A DNA stretch of 44,927 nucleotides. Origin: Phoronis australis (lineage: Eukaryota; Phoronida; Phoronidae). Positions 10,313 through 22,143 of the stretch are shown piece after piece. The notes beneath the pieces were generated by a model. It was given only the letters and a program-made list of their open reading frames with translations. It made no database searches and was not told where the DNA came from. The stretch spans positions 4,813,235 to 4,858,161 of the forward strand of contig NMRA01000001.1 of the NCBI GenBank assembly GCA_002633005.1, given 5' to 3'. Position 1 is the stretch's first letter, and every line of letters starts with the position of its first letter. The position numbers were made by a program, and so were the translations under genes.

Positions 10313-13300
10313 TCAAGCTATTTCCTTAGGAGATGTTAGTGGCAACATGTAATTTGCAAGAAATTTATCTTCTGGCATAGTGCCAAATGAAACAAAGGAC
10401 ATACTTTCCACATCAAAATGAGAGTGCGAAAAACTTGCACTGGTCAGAAAAAGCTCAGCGATGTTACACCTCACACCGCATATAAAACTACAAGAGAAAT
10501 CGTCCACAGGAAAGACAACTCTGTTGAATATCTTGTACTCTATGAAGAGCTGCTGCTTGGGTTTATATTTGTCTAGCACATCTCTGTGAACATCAGAGAA
10601 CTTCTTGTCAGGTGCACACTGGTTTTTGACACATAGACTGTCCAGGTTAGCGGTCAGTGCATTGTGCATGATGACCTGGCAGATGTCGACCACACGCTGG
10701 ACATCAATGTATGGTGTGACTATGAATACCTTGGTCTCACTATCTGAGAACCACTTGTTCAATAGAGTCCTCCAGAGATCATACACACATCCAGGGCCAC
10801 TCTTTACGCAGCCAGCATTGAGAGAGGAAGTCTGCAGTTCAAGATCTTCATCAGTCAGCTGTAAATACAGACACTGAGGTATGACCAGCTGGACAATAAA
10901 GAAGTGTGGGTTCACACAAGTGAAATTGTGGTGATGCATACAGTGTGAGAAACAGAACAAAACAAATGCTTTTGAGTGATCTAGACAAGCTAGGTGGACC
11001 AACTGGCGCTATCAGAGGAAAAACTATTTGTGACAGTGGAAAAATAATAATAATAGTTTAACATCTATATCAGTAGGTTGAAATAACCAAGTAACCAGCT
11101 ATTGACACAAGAAGTAACGCTTGGGTGTAAAGTAAGAATCTTACATGCCATAGGTTGGTCACATGTCATCATATGACCTATGGGACAGAGAACCTTTTTA
11201 CAATAAGCTTAGGTTACGTGATGTTACCAACATATGGTGTGTAATGAGATTAACAATTCTTACTTCTACCACATCAGCACCCTGATTTATAACAACACCC
11301 TTGGGTAATGGCCAGGGTATTAAGGGGGTTAGTGTCTTTTTGTGACCCGTGAGTGGCATTTTTCAGTGCTGCGTGCAAATATGTGAAACTGTTCTTATTA
11401 ATTGAAATGTATGAACCAGTGAACATGAACACAAAGTGAGAGTGGGGACAAACCATGGGGAGGGGACCAGTGTTGAGGACGGGCGGACCAGCAAATCCTG
11501 GTTTTGCTGGCAGACAATTGAGCATTGCACAAAAGTGTCTCCTACTCCACTGAGCTCGGTTTTACAAGTAAATGTATGTGAGGGAACGAATGAGAACCTG
11601 GATAATACAATGCGAAAGTGATTTCTGGGGCTCTACTCATACTGGTACTTATTTATTTTATTTAGTGTTGAGGACTAAGGGAACCAGTGTTGCGGAATAG
11701 GAGAACCCAGTGTTGAGAACTGGGACATACCAGTGTTGAGGACTAGGGGGACCAGAGTTAAGGACTGGGGGGACCCAGTGTTGAGGACTAGGGGGACCAG
11801 CATTGAAGACTGGGGGGACCAGCATTGAGGATTTTGGGAACCCAGTGTTGGTGACTGGGGGACCAGTGTTGAGGAGTGGGTGGAGAAGAGAATTGGTGGT
11901 GGGCAGCTGGAGAATTGTCAAGTAGAATTGATGGCAACCAGGATAGGTATAGAAAATCTTTTGTGATTGATTCGTGGTTGGGAATCACAAAGTTGATAAT
12001 TTTACATGCATGAAGTGGAGACTCACCCTCTTGGTGTATCATACGTGAACCACAAATATACATCACTATGATCACTTGGGACAAGGCCCCAGACAACTTA
12101 AGACTAAAGCAAAATGTGAATGCTTAGTTCCATTTCTGGTCTAAAATGTCGACATATTGTTTACTGCAATTTCCTTGGCCTGTAGATTAATTTGTAAATT
12201 TTGATTTATGGTTCTGCAAATGACTAATAGGCACAATACTAGGGCCATTAACATACATACCACGCGAGGTTTATATTTCTGTGAAGATGGTAATGAGACA
12301 TCTGCTGATGGACAGTCAACCTTGGAAGAGACAGATCTGTAGTCATCTTCACGGTACATGGCATCATTTACTTCAGCTATGAAAAGAAATGTGTAATGAC
12401 TTAGAGCTGTTGGTTATTCTGAAGCAGCAAGTTCACTGGCCGGGGCAAGTACTGCGGACTTTATATGAGCTGTTGAATTACATTTACTCGCGAAATATGA
12501 AGTGCCACTAGAAACTGTAAACTAACAGGAGAGTTGCCAAAAACGTTCATTTCTGTAATTTGGCCCTGTCTGTCTGGTAAAGAAGCTATATTTACAGGGG
12601 TAGACACAATAACTTGGCCCTGTATGTCTGGTGAAGAAGCTATATTTACAGGGGCAGACATACTGGCTTCACAAAGTATGTCTGGTGAAGAAGCTATCAT
12701 TACAAGGGCAGATACAATGACTTGGACCTGTTCGTCTGGTAAGACAAGAGCAGACACAATGTCTTGGCCCTGTATGTCTGGTGAGGAAGCTACATTACAG
12801 GAGCAGACTCAATTTAGCTTCAATTGTCAACATATGTCTGGTGAGGAAGTTATATTTAGAGGGGCAGACATTAATGGCCTGACCACATATATCTGGAGAG
12901 GAAGTTATAATTGGGAGGGGGGGGGGCTGCAGTCACAATAGCTTCCAGTGGATGTATAGGACATTGTACAGACAAAGATCTGAGAGATATAGAACAGACC
13001 ACTTCTTCTGATCTGATTCAAGTAAGTGCTTGTCTGTGATTGTGTTTGTGCTCTGATACGGTAAAATCTCAATAATTTCGGACAAAAATAAAGGCTAAAA
13101 TTGCACTACTTTATTTTTTCAAGTGCTTGTAAATGACAACAAAAGTTCAAAATATTGTCTGCTGGTAGGTACGGTGCAGAACGTGGATATGAGACATCGT
13201 CATTATGGTACTGCGTATCATCTATGAAATTTGCCCTCTCTGCCACATTTTGTCCTAAATTGGTGTGATTTTACCGTAGTATTAAGAGTAAGTCCTAATA

Positions 13301-13821
13301 CTATTATTTTAGTTTTTAATCCTCCAATTGTGAAGACTTCTACCCAGTGCACAGCAAGCCTCACCCTTGTCAGAGTCTTCACTCTCTTCTAGACCCATAG
13401 TCCTCATTTCCTCTAGTTTCTGCAGGTACAAATAATCATTCCTCGTCATGCACACAGCTTTATCATACGTCTTCAATATGGCAGGAAATGTGTCTTGCAG
13501 CCAGCTGAATATAAACTCGCCTTCAAGCACCAACTTGCCAGACTTCATGTGTAGAGTAATTTGTATCCCGTCAACACTCACACACAGTGTTGTAGACTTG
13601 GTCACATTGTCAAATCCTTCTGAATAATGATAGCTGTTCTTAGGAAAGTTATCTGTGTGTTGAAGCACATTTGCCCATAACAAGGCCAAAACTGTCGAGC
13701 CCCGTTTTTCTGTACTGGCTATTGTGACACGCTTTGGCATTAGTTCTATGGCAACATCCTCGGAGATCTTGCTATTGACAAATGTGCGAACATGAGTCTC
13801 AACGACCACCTTGCTTGTCAT
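10313..13821 (-). CDS. Phospholipase-D-like superfamily protein lacking catalytic His and Lys
   Basis: Three minus-strand exons join in phase: 13821-13365 (ATG start, donor gtgagg), 12376-12261 (acceptor tttcttttcatag, donor gtatgt) and 10858-10313 (acceptor tgtatttacag, ending TGA). The predicted product is 372 residues. Residues 1-152 form an unrecognised N-terminal domain; 153-191 are a polar linker. The C-terminal part reads like a PLD fold: VFIVTPYID at about 235, then FSCSFICG at about 312 where a PLD would have FHxKF, then NIAELFLTSASF and an HFD at about 339. The His and Lys of the HxK motif are both Ser, so phosphodiester hydrolysis is unlikely; a binding or scaffold role is an inference. 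An acceptor at about 13847 upstream of the ATG implies a 5' untranslated exon further right. Extra exons between 12261 and 10858 cannot be excluded. Exon structure is fairly secure, the family assignment less so. Confidence 0.6.
11664..11883. repeat. G-rich minisatellite, about 27-bp unit
   Basis: About eight diverged units of the form accagtgttgaggactgggg follow one another inside an intron of the minus-strand PLD-like gene. A lone related unit lies at 11460-11485. Minus-strand frames through it are open (Pro/Asn/Leu-rich) only because of the repeat composition. Confidence 0.85.
12529..13021 (+). other. Exon-like 54-bp coding minisatellite, plus strand, frame broken in a G run
   Basis: A plus-strand frame runs through degenerate 54-bp repeats encoding an 18-residue unit of the form WPCMSGEEAIFTGADTMT. 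It is preceded by a weak acceptor (gtaaactaacag) and ends at a strong donor, CAA|gtaagtgc. The repeat unit is a multiple of three, so the frame survives copy-number change. At 12917-12926 a run of ten G shifts the frame and a stop follows; with a frame one base different, the repeat and the sequence after it stay open to the donor. The block sits in an intron of the opposite-strand PLD-like gene, and the minus strand is also partly open, so neither strand is proven. No family is recognised. Confidence 0.35.
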
Positions 13822-13849
13822 GCTTTCAACAGTCAGCTGTCAATCTCTA

Positions 13850-15400
13850 GAAAAAACAAACATCAAATTAATTGCCTACATTTTTGAAAGTGACACGGTG
13901 ATAGCTAATTCCTTTGGTTGATAGGGGTCAACTTTCTGGTGACTTTTAAATTCAAAAATCATCAGACCGACTGGCTTTTGCTTTTGCCATGGTAATTTCA
14001 CTCAGGTAGGTCATTTAACATGCTGGTGCCTAATTTGTTTATTTGTTAATTAAATTATAAAAATGCAGACGTCGAAATAACCAAATGCTCAGGCACATTC
14101 TAATCAGCATAAATACATACACTGCATTCTCGTAATGTGACCGTCCATAGTCACAGTACCCCAACTTGTAGATGAACGAGCTCACACACTAAGTGGAATG
14201 TGAATTTCTCCACGCCAATGTTGCAGACGCCCAGGTTCTCGGTCCTGAATTTGAATCATCGTGACTAGACACGGTGAGTTCTCTTTCCTGTTTTCTAAAT
14301 GTAATCAAATTTCTTGAAATATATGTCTCCGCTCTCAACATCTTGACATGACTTCAAAAGCAGATGATAGCCCGCAAAGTTCAAGCATTTTTCATTAGTC
14401 AGTCTTCCACAAACCAATGAAAAATAATGAATCATGAAAGGAAAGTCTTGTATACAAGACATTAAACGCTCTACTCAGGATACACCGTTAGTCCCATCGA
14501 GCGCTCTCGGCAATTTCCCGTCATTTTCCCGTGTCTTCGCCAATCTGGTGCTTCAAAACTCCCATAATTTCAAAGATCTATATTTGTTATTTTCAGTTGA
14601 TTTTTGAAGAGCAATAAATGCTCAAAATCCATAAATTTGAAAACCCGTATGTAGTGATTTTTTTGTCCTAAAAGAACGTAGAATACGGATAAATCCATAA
14701 CAGTTGACAGTCCTGCAACTAATTTGCCAGTAGGAAAGTGAGTAATATTGAAAAGCTAAAGCTCAAAATAAGCACAAATATCATACATCTTCATATGGGA
14801 TTTTGATTATTGGCACTTTCTAGAGAAATGACAGCATGCAAGTGACTTCCAGTTGATCCCAACTCAGATTTGGTGAACAAAAATTCAATTTCTACATAGT
14901 GGCTGGTGGTTCATTTAAAAGCAGAAGAACAAATTCCAGTCGTTTGATTAGCTGAATTTCGGGGTATTTTGAAAGTCAGCTATTGCTCCTTCGCCACATT
15001 AGAAGAGCTTTCTTGCCTGGAGAAAATGACAATTCATTATTGCTTGCAACCAGGCTCATACAAGTTGATTTGTCATGGTCTTAAACATTAATAACGAACT
15101 GTCCAGCCAAGAAATTACTCAAGCCACATAATCAGAATCAAGCAGTTTCAGTATAATCAGCATTACTATTTCTTTACATGTTATTACACTTATCTTTCAA
15201 AGGTGACATTGCTGACTTTCCAGTCATTTCCAACGCCAAACAAAGACTGTAAGTGTAAAACAGTTAACTCTTTGACAGCCAGGCCCTGACCCAGGGTGGC
15301 AATCACTGACATTCGTGATGTGGCTGTGCTGCTCACGCAAAGCCAAATGGTGACTACTGTAATGATTTATAAAAAGTCACGGGAGTTTATCTGAATCTTG
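13850..15400. other. No gene seen
   Basis: AT-rich flank upstream of the minus-strand PLD-like gene. A plus-strand donor-like acacg|gtgagt at about 14270 has stops in all frames behind it. No domain is recognised. Confidence 0.4.
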
Positions 15401-15412
15401 TTTTGCACATAC

Positions 15413-15800
15413 CTCTCTTACACTGTAGTACCCGCGCACAACGTCCACACTTTTGTCGGACTTTTTATACAGCAAGTTATTCAGTCCAACCAACTCCAGA
15501 ACCCAGAACTTCAGAAGACTCCGAGTGAACAGTCTCACATGCCTTATCGCCTGGGTAGTGTACCTCAACGCCAGCGTTTTCGCCGATCATGTGAAACTAG
15601 TACCAATTCAATTATGGTTCACCTAGTGAAACATAAATAGATCCTTAAAATAAAAGGATTATTTCATTTACCTAGACTAGAGAATGATAGTTACCTTGGC
15701 ACCCACTCCGATCATAAACATTCAGAGCTGGTCCTTGCTCTTCAGAGCTTGATAAATTCTCTGGCGGGAACCAGGCACTCCTACAGTAACGATCCTGGCG
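15413..15800 (-). other. Candidate 5' exons of the minus-strand PLD-like gene
   Basis: Two minus-strand blocks end in good donors: GAGAG|gtatgt (exon side ends at 15413) and GCCAAG|gtaact (about 15692). Upstream of the second, ctgacgccag could be an acceptor and the frame between is open (DRYCRSAWF and following). Open frames in the two blocks do not join in phase, so they may be untranslated leader exons or unrelated. Confidence 0.25.
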
Positions 15801-16445
15801 TCAGAATGTAGAACCAGATTCAACTAACCTCGGCTGGGGGAGATTTCAGTCCGCTTGGACCTTACCTTATGACCTTGCTAAAATCTAGCCAAAATCACGT
15901 GCTCTCATTTGAAATACACGGCAATGTCTCACGTAATCTCGCAAAGTCTTGCTTTTTAGCGAGGTACTGGTGTTACTGAACGGCTGGCTGGTTCCCCACA
16001 ATCTGACGTCACGGAGCGTGCACATCCAATCTCAGTAGAGGGTCTGTGCAGGACTGGAGAGAACTAACCTTCTCTGCCTGCCTGGAATCCGCGACAGAAG
16101 AAGAATCTACTGCGGGTTCCAAGGTTCCTCCTTGAAATAAACCGTGATGCGTGAAGTCCATTCAAAGAACTTTTTAAAGCGAGAGAGGTTCGCGTCAAGG
16201 CAAAATGATTTCAAAATTCCGACGGCGGCGCTGACACCGGATCAAAGATTTTGATTCGTTTTCGATGTATGAAATATGAAAAATCTGTTTAATTTGAATT
16301 TTAGCTATTTGATCCACCAAACTCGGGTACACCCGAAATTTCATTTGCTCAAATGTTCTCGTACTTTTCCAAAAATATGCCAGTAACCTGGTAGGATGGT
16401 AAAGTGTGAGCATGATGCATGCTGTAAGAACGAGGGGACCTTAAA

Positions 16446-16505
16446 GCAATAATAAAAAAAAAAATAAAAAAAAAAATCTCCGGACTCCCCAACGTGTAAA
16501 TCCGG
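16446..16505. mobile_element. A-rich tract plus transposon end
   Basis: A poly-A-rich run with two interspersed T residues is followed by taaatccggcactg, which resembles the terminus of a DNA-transposon family; the start near 6471 is the reverse complement of the same motif. No partner terminus is visible nearby. Confidence 0.35.
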
Positions 16506-17006
16506 CACTGACATCAACTATTGGAGCCCTTGTGTGCGCATGAAATAGTTCATGTAGTTTTAGTTTTCCGCCATGCACTTGCCTTTTTTACTGCCGGGTA
16601 ATTCAGTAAAACATGAATTTTATTGCCGTTTACCCGCAGCAGTCATTTTATTGACGAACCACCTGGAATTCAGAAATTTCTTTGAAAGGTTCATTTTAAT
16701 TCTAATTGTTTTGAATTGATTACGTGTTCAAGGAGCGTTATTTCAAAATAATATTCAACCACAATCGGTTTGTTGTCAAATTTGTGTTGAAATGAACCAA
16801 AACGGAAAGGATACCTTTAATGAATTGTAAAGGGTAGCAATGAAAAATAACCCATAGGTTATTCAATATGTAAACAAGGCAATTTCTGAAAAAAAACATG
16901 AAGGTAGACATTTACCTTGAAAATACAAATCCCCGGTTTCATATCTCAGCAACCTTCCATGTTGTACCCGGCAGTCTTTATTAACTAAGAATGTAACCTA
17001 GTGTGG

Positions 17007-17311
17007 CGGATTTGGGGGGGGGCCAAGGAGGCCATGGCTCCCCTAAAATTCTATCAGATACCATTCGGGAGTTCGGGTGCGAATTACTGACTAGCACATG
17101 CGCGCAACCAGGGGGACTCGGGGGTTGAATAAACAATGCATAGGCCCTGAACAAACTCCGTTTACCGTTTTTTTTTAGTCAACAGGTCCGCAAACCCAAA
17201 ATTCGAGACCCCTGCATCCCCACATTTTAGGCTGGGCGCGCGATTCTGCCGCAATTCTGATTATTCCTGTGCCCTGGCCCCCCCTAACTCAAAATCCTGG
17301 ATCCGCCCCTG
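17007..17311. mobile_element. Non-autonomous DNA transposon copy (hAT-like ends)
   Basis: Left end GGCGGATTTGGGGGGG and right end CCTGGATCCGCCCCT are imperfect inverted termini. Blocks ggaggccatggctcccct and gataccattcgggagttcg match the copy at 2771-2923, but the interior is longer here. It encodes nothing. Confidence 0.65.
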
Positions 17312-18137
17312 GCAACGGCATTAACGAGACGGGGATCCGGTTTGTGCATTCACTAATTTATTATTGACTGCTAAAATTGCGACAAGATCTGCGTGCATTG
17401 TTTCTAACAATAGACACAAAATGAAACATAGCAAAAAATAAAACTAAATATACTCCCAGCATATATTTGCTGCTGAAATAGCTTGGATTTCAGCTATACC
17501 ATACAAAAATTTTGACAAGAATAGAAAACGAAGGACGTAAAGTTGTAAACCATGTAATGTGAACAATGCAAACAGATCAACACGTACTCCTATTAAGCGT
17601 GCGTATAAGTGCGCAATGTGAGTACACTTGTCTGTGAATCGTAATTTACCACAAGCTTGTCCAGTTTGTCGTCATAGGACTGCATACAAATCACAACTCA
17701 GAAAATTATTGTTACTAGAAAAATTACTTGAAATGTGAGGCATCATTTTATGATTTTAGTAGAAACCTGGACATAAGAATTCATCGTGAGTTCGTGAAAG
17801 TACGAGGAGAGTATACGACTATGAGAGTCATGCTTTATTTACTGAGAAACCTTTTCAATGGAAGAACCACAAAATACGTGAAAGTCATAATTGTCAAGAT
17901 ACATTAACATCTACAGAATACAAGCTTCAATGTACAGAGAATACTGTGTTGTCATAAATAAACAATAAAGGGATGTAGGGAATTTTTCCAAAGCAGAAAG
18001 AAAGTCCGGTGAGCCAAAAGTTATTTTAATGGCGTAAATGCTCTGGTCCTGCTCAACTGAAGCATCTGTTACTTAAAAAATTCTGAACACTAAACGCTTT
18101 ATAATCTACAAACTGAACACTATATTTTTCTTCCTTN

Positions 18138-18200
18138 CACACACACAAACAAACAAACAAACATACATACATACATACATACATACATACATACGTACAT
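18138..18200. repeat. Compound microsatellite (CA, CAAA, CATA units)
   Basis: A short CA run passes into CAAA and then CATA repeats. An N at 18137 directly precedes it, consistent with a sequencing or assembly gap at the repeat edge. Confidence 0.95.
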
Positions 18201-19350
18201 ACATGCATTAACTAAAAATGCAACGACAGTAAAAAGACGTGTTCGGCCGAACAACCATTTTTTCAAAATCCTGTTTCAACATTAAATTTCATTGAATAAA
18301 CGCCATACCCAACTGCTAAAATTGTGACCAGGCACGATCACACTAATCTGTCAGGTCTATGGGCATTTTTTGAACAAAAATATGTGTAAGTATTGACCTG
18401 TCAACTTATTCATACATTTTTAAAATCATTCGTGGATTTTCTCATGAGTAAGGCCAGAGATCGACTTTCGTTTGTGTATCATCTACATTGAGTTGGGGCT
18501 TAACTAAAAACAAAACTCGACATTAAATTTCCAACAAACACCTGCTTGTGCAATAAAAATCGTATGTCCAGCTTTCCCATAAGCTGCAACGAACATCAAG
18601 TTTTTCACTAAAACAATAATCGCCACAACTTTTGGAAAGCTAACATTGCACTTTCACGCACCAGTGAGTTTGCTATAATTGCTTTTTATCTATATTAATC
18701 ACTGTAATGTGGTAGTAAAGTATGGTTTAACGTGAAGTTCGTGCGTCGAAATTACCTTGTTTATCAAAGGGTTTTATAAACTGTGTTGGTAAAAATTACA
18801 TTTTCTTCGTATCTTGCAGGCTTATCATCACATTACTACCATCTGTAGACACTATCAGCAAACAATAACATTAAGGTATACTGACGTAAATCTAATTCAA
18901 ACTTTTATTACCACAAATGTAAGATTTTCTTTTTCATTGAATTCTTCTGCGGATTTGCGGAAATTCAGCGTAGATCGAGCCTGATTTATAATTTACGGAC
19001 TTAGATCTTGCCTGTTTATTTGTACTTTGATATCATATTCGGCGATTGCTCACGTGACGAAACAGCGTATTAATTATTTCCCATAATTTCACAAAACAAT
19101 GCTTCAAAGATTTTTCTAGGGAGAGAAAAAATTACGTTGCCTTGCCTTCTAGGCACATGGATTTTTAGCAAAAAACGTGCAGACTGTATTAGATATTAAA
19201 TCAATGACACTTCACTCGCCAGATGCAGCTTGCAAAGAAACTTTTTGAAATGTGTCAAAATAACATTACACCAACTGTCCCAGCGAAATTTTCAGATAAG
19301 GGTTTTCAGAAAGATAAAATCAAAATGAGGAAACCTGTGTTGTCTAGCTT
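18201..19350. other. No gene seen
   Basis: AT-rich sequence with no recognisable coding exon or repeat-family match to the rest of the window. Confidence 0.45.
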
Positions 19351-19358
19351 TCAAATAG

Positions 19359-19547
19359 TTGCAGATTAAGATTTTAAACACAATTTTAGCAACAAACTTA
19401 TTTCTTCTCAAAGTAATACTTTATGTTACTGAGACCTGTACTTTGTGCCACTGTGAACAAGAAACTTTGCAACACATTTTTATGATTGTTATGTCACTGA
19501 CAAATTTGGATGAAATAACCAATGTCCATGTAATTAGCAATAAGTAA
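19359..19547 (+). pseudogene. LINE reverse-transcriptase C-terminal relic
   Basis: The frame includes CTLCHCEQETLQHIF, the CxxC...ETxxHxF pattern of the zinc-binding segment that follows the reverse-transcriptase domain in many non-LTR retrotransposons (zf-RVT type). Flanking frames are broken and the rest of the element is missing. It is a decayed fragment of the same kind as the longer relic at 30.2-31.2 kb. Confidence 0.5.
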
Positions 19548-19971
19548 AGAGGCAAATGTTTGGAACAACTGGTTGTAAAAAAACAAAGTATAGAATTTTT
19601 TTTTTTACAAAGAAAACGTTTCAGTTATCATTGTACAACAAAAATACGAGCAGATCCCCAAGTTTACTCCTTGTTTAAAATACTGGAACACGACTTTAAC
19701 ATCTAAACTGTGTTGTTGAAAAACTTCAAATACGTAAAGTTTAATAGGTAGTGGAAAATGGTTACCTATTCTTTTTTAGAATCCAGATTAAGTGCATGTC
19801 AACACAATACCTTTTTATCAACCATATACCAAGCACTATTCAAATATTAACATGTGAGTTGTTAAAGACGCAAGCAGCGCGAAATATAGTTCAAGCATAG
19901 CAAACTGCAATTATTAGTTGTAATAGAAGTAGTAGCAGAAGTAGCAGCAGCAGGACCAGCAGCATCAACAG

Positions 19972-19977
<6 letters not shown>

Positions 19978-20028
<51 letters not shown>
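19978..20028. repeat. Perfect (CAG)17 microsatellite
   Basis: Seventeen uninterrupted CAG units follow an imperfect CAG/AGT-rich lead-in from 19927 and are followed by TAG TAG. Stops nearby mean it does not lie in a visible exon. Confidence 0.95.
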
Positions 20029-20035
<7 letters not shown>

Positions 20036-20039
20036 GGAG

Positions 20040-21140
20040 TTTATATTTCAATATAATTTCCGAATACATATTTGGTTTAGGGATGGCTTTGGGATGCAAC
20101 CCATAAATCATTAAAAAAATAATTGTTCACGGAAAACACAATAAATGAAGAAGCTTGTGACAGAATTAATAATAAACGCTGCAAGACACTTATATTATCG
20201 GTGATCTGAACACTTGAAGTCTTATTAAGAATTACAGATGTAGCAGTTGACGATGGTGCAGTCAAAACGATACCTATTAAAACACTGTTTTTACACTAAA
20301 TAGCGAATGTCTAAAACCTTGTGAAAGACAAATTGCAAGACCATTAGAATAAGGTTTGGTAAAACATTACGTAAGGAGATTTTATTTTTAGGACAGAAGT
20401 AAAAAGTTGTTTCATTGCCTGTAATGATGATGAATACTTGAGCGGGTAACAATATTAAATGTATTTGGTAGAATTTTCTTAAAATATTTATAAAACAATT
20501 TTATAAGAGTGGACACATCTAAATTTTCAATTTTAAGACCACATGATGTCTTGAACAAGCTCTCTGAGTGAACATTATATTTACAAGAATTCAAAATTCT
20601 AACAACTTTCATCCGGAAGTCAAATATATGCTTGCGTTCGTTGATACGAGTCACGTCATGGTATCGTAGTTAAGGTGAAGCAGAATCGTGCTGTCATAAA
20701 GTATTCCCAGTACAAAAAATAAAACGCAGACTGTTTAAAACACCAGGAAACTTGCAAATTTTGCGGATTATTATCGATCTGTTTTCCTTAAGAAAAAATT
20801 TCTTTAATAATCAAAAGGTGAAATGAATCAAGTTAGTGATGGTGAATCCTCCCGTCCAAGCAATCAATCAACTCCATTTTGACCATGTTTTATGATGTGA
20901 AATTACAAAAAAGGTTTACTCAAAACACGAACACAAGATAGCGGGGCATGGAGGTTTAACTTTTTTAGATAAATAAATAATTTTTGAATAGAAAGCAACG
21001 GCATCAAAAGTTAAATGAGCAGTGTCCCAAACCAGCACAGGTCAATGGGGTCAGCTAAGGATACATTAATTAGCACGGTCAAGTGAACCATGCCTAATGT
21101 GTCACGATAGCTATTTCTTGGATTCCGTTTCAGGCTCGAT
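20040..21140. other. No gene seen upstream of the secreted-precursor gene
   Basis: AT-rich intergenic sequence; short open frames lack domains. The promoter of the next gene begins at about 21145. Confidence 0.45.
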
Positions 21141-21144
21141 GACC

Positions 21145-21225
21145 GTCATGGTAACAAAATTCCTTTAAATATGAGGCACCCTCAGCAGGATCTTCAACTG
21201 CGGTCTCCACAGACGAAGCAGAACC
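21145..21225 (+). promoter_or_regulatory. Core promoter of the three-module precursor gene (TATA plus initiator)
   Basis: GTCATGGTAAC, then TTTAAATA at 21164-21171, then TTCAAC with its A at 21196. The same three blocks precede both MKLK first exons at 34846 and 36701, with the TATA-to-initiator distance exactly 32 bp in each. This conservation within otherwise diverged flanks supports a real TATA/Inr core promoter. The predicted leader is about 30 bases. Confidence 0.7.
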
Positions 21226-22091
21226 ATGAAACTCAAGGTAAGACGCACAAACCATGGCTTCCGCGTCGGCTTGACTCTAATTTTGTGATTGATATGTTGT
21301 TAGTTTGAGAAGCGAAATTTTAAGTTGTTGTGGACTCACTGTTAGAGTCAGATGTTGCCAAACATTTTCATGGCGACTGTAGGTTGTACATTGCCTAATG
21401 AATTATCTTGACGTACTGTACGGTCAGCTGTGCCCGGTTGCATGAAACAGCCCCAAATAGGGACTTAAATAAGTTCCTTGAATATTTCACGTATTTGCTT
21501 CGTTCTTTACTCAGAGATGTAGCACTTTCTTCCAATATTTTATCTTTATTGCGAGCTCCTCTTTGACTTATGACATTTCCTAATGATATAACTAAAAACT
21601 TAGCTCTTAATTCAGTCAAAATAATTATGGACTTAGCCCTTAAATTAAGGGCGTTGCATGAAAAGGACCAAACGTATTTTCAATAATATTGAGAATTGAA
21701 CGTAGACTTTACTCTCGATTTGTATCAAAGCTAATTGACAGTAATGAGACTCAAACAGCATAAGAAAGGACAATCAGTGTTTTCACAAACCCAAAAATAC
21801 GCAGTAGATTTAGGGAACTTAGCTGAGTTCCTATTTGGGACTGTTTACAACATCGCATATTGACTACCTGTCAATAAAGCTTTCACATGTTTAAATGATA
21901 TATTTGGGTTTTTCGAACATTGTTGACAATAAATTTGGATCTAAGTTACGAAAAAATGGAACAAGCCTATGTGATGCTGCAATATATTTGAAACAGTAAA
22001 CTTGTAAACCTACTGCATTGATTGTCGCACAAGTGGTGTGGTGCATGCCTGGGCCATATGCATTTGTATCTTTTTTGCCAAAACTGATCGA

Positions 22092-22143
<52 letters not shown>

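Noticed and set aside
11658-12096. Minus-strand Pro/Asn-rich proteins over the 27-bp repeat
   Set aside because: Open frames follow from the repeat; no splice support and the unit is out of register in places.
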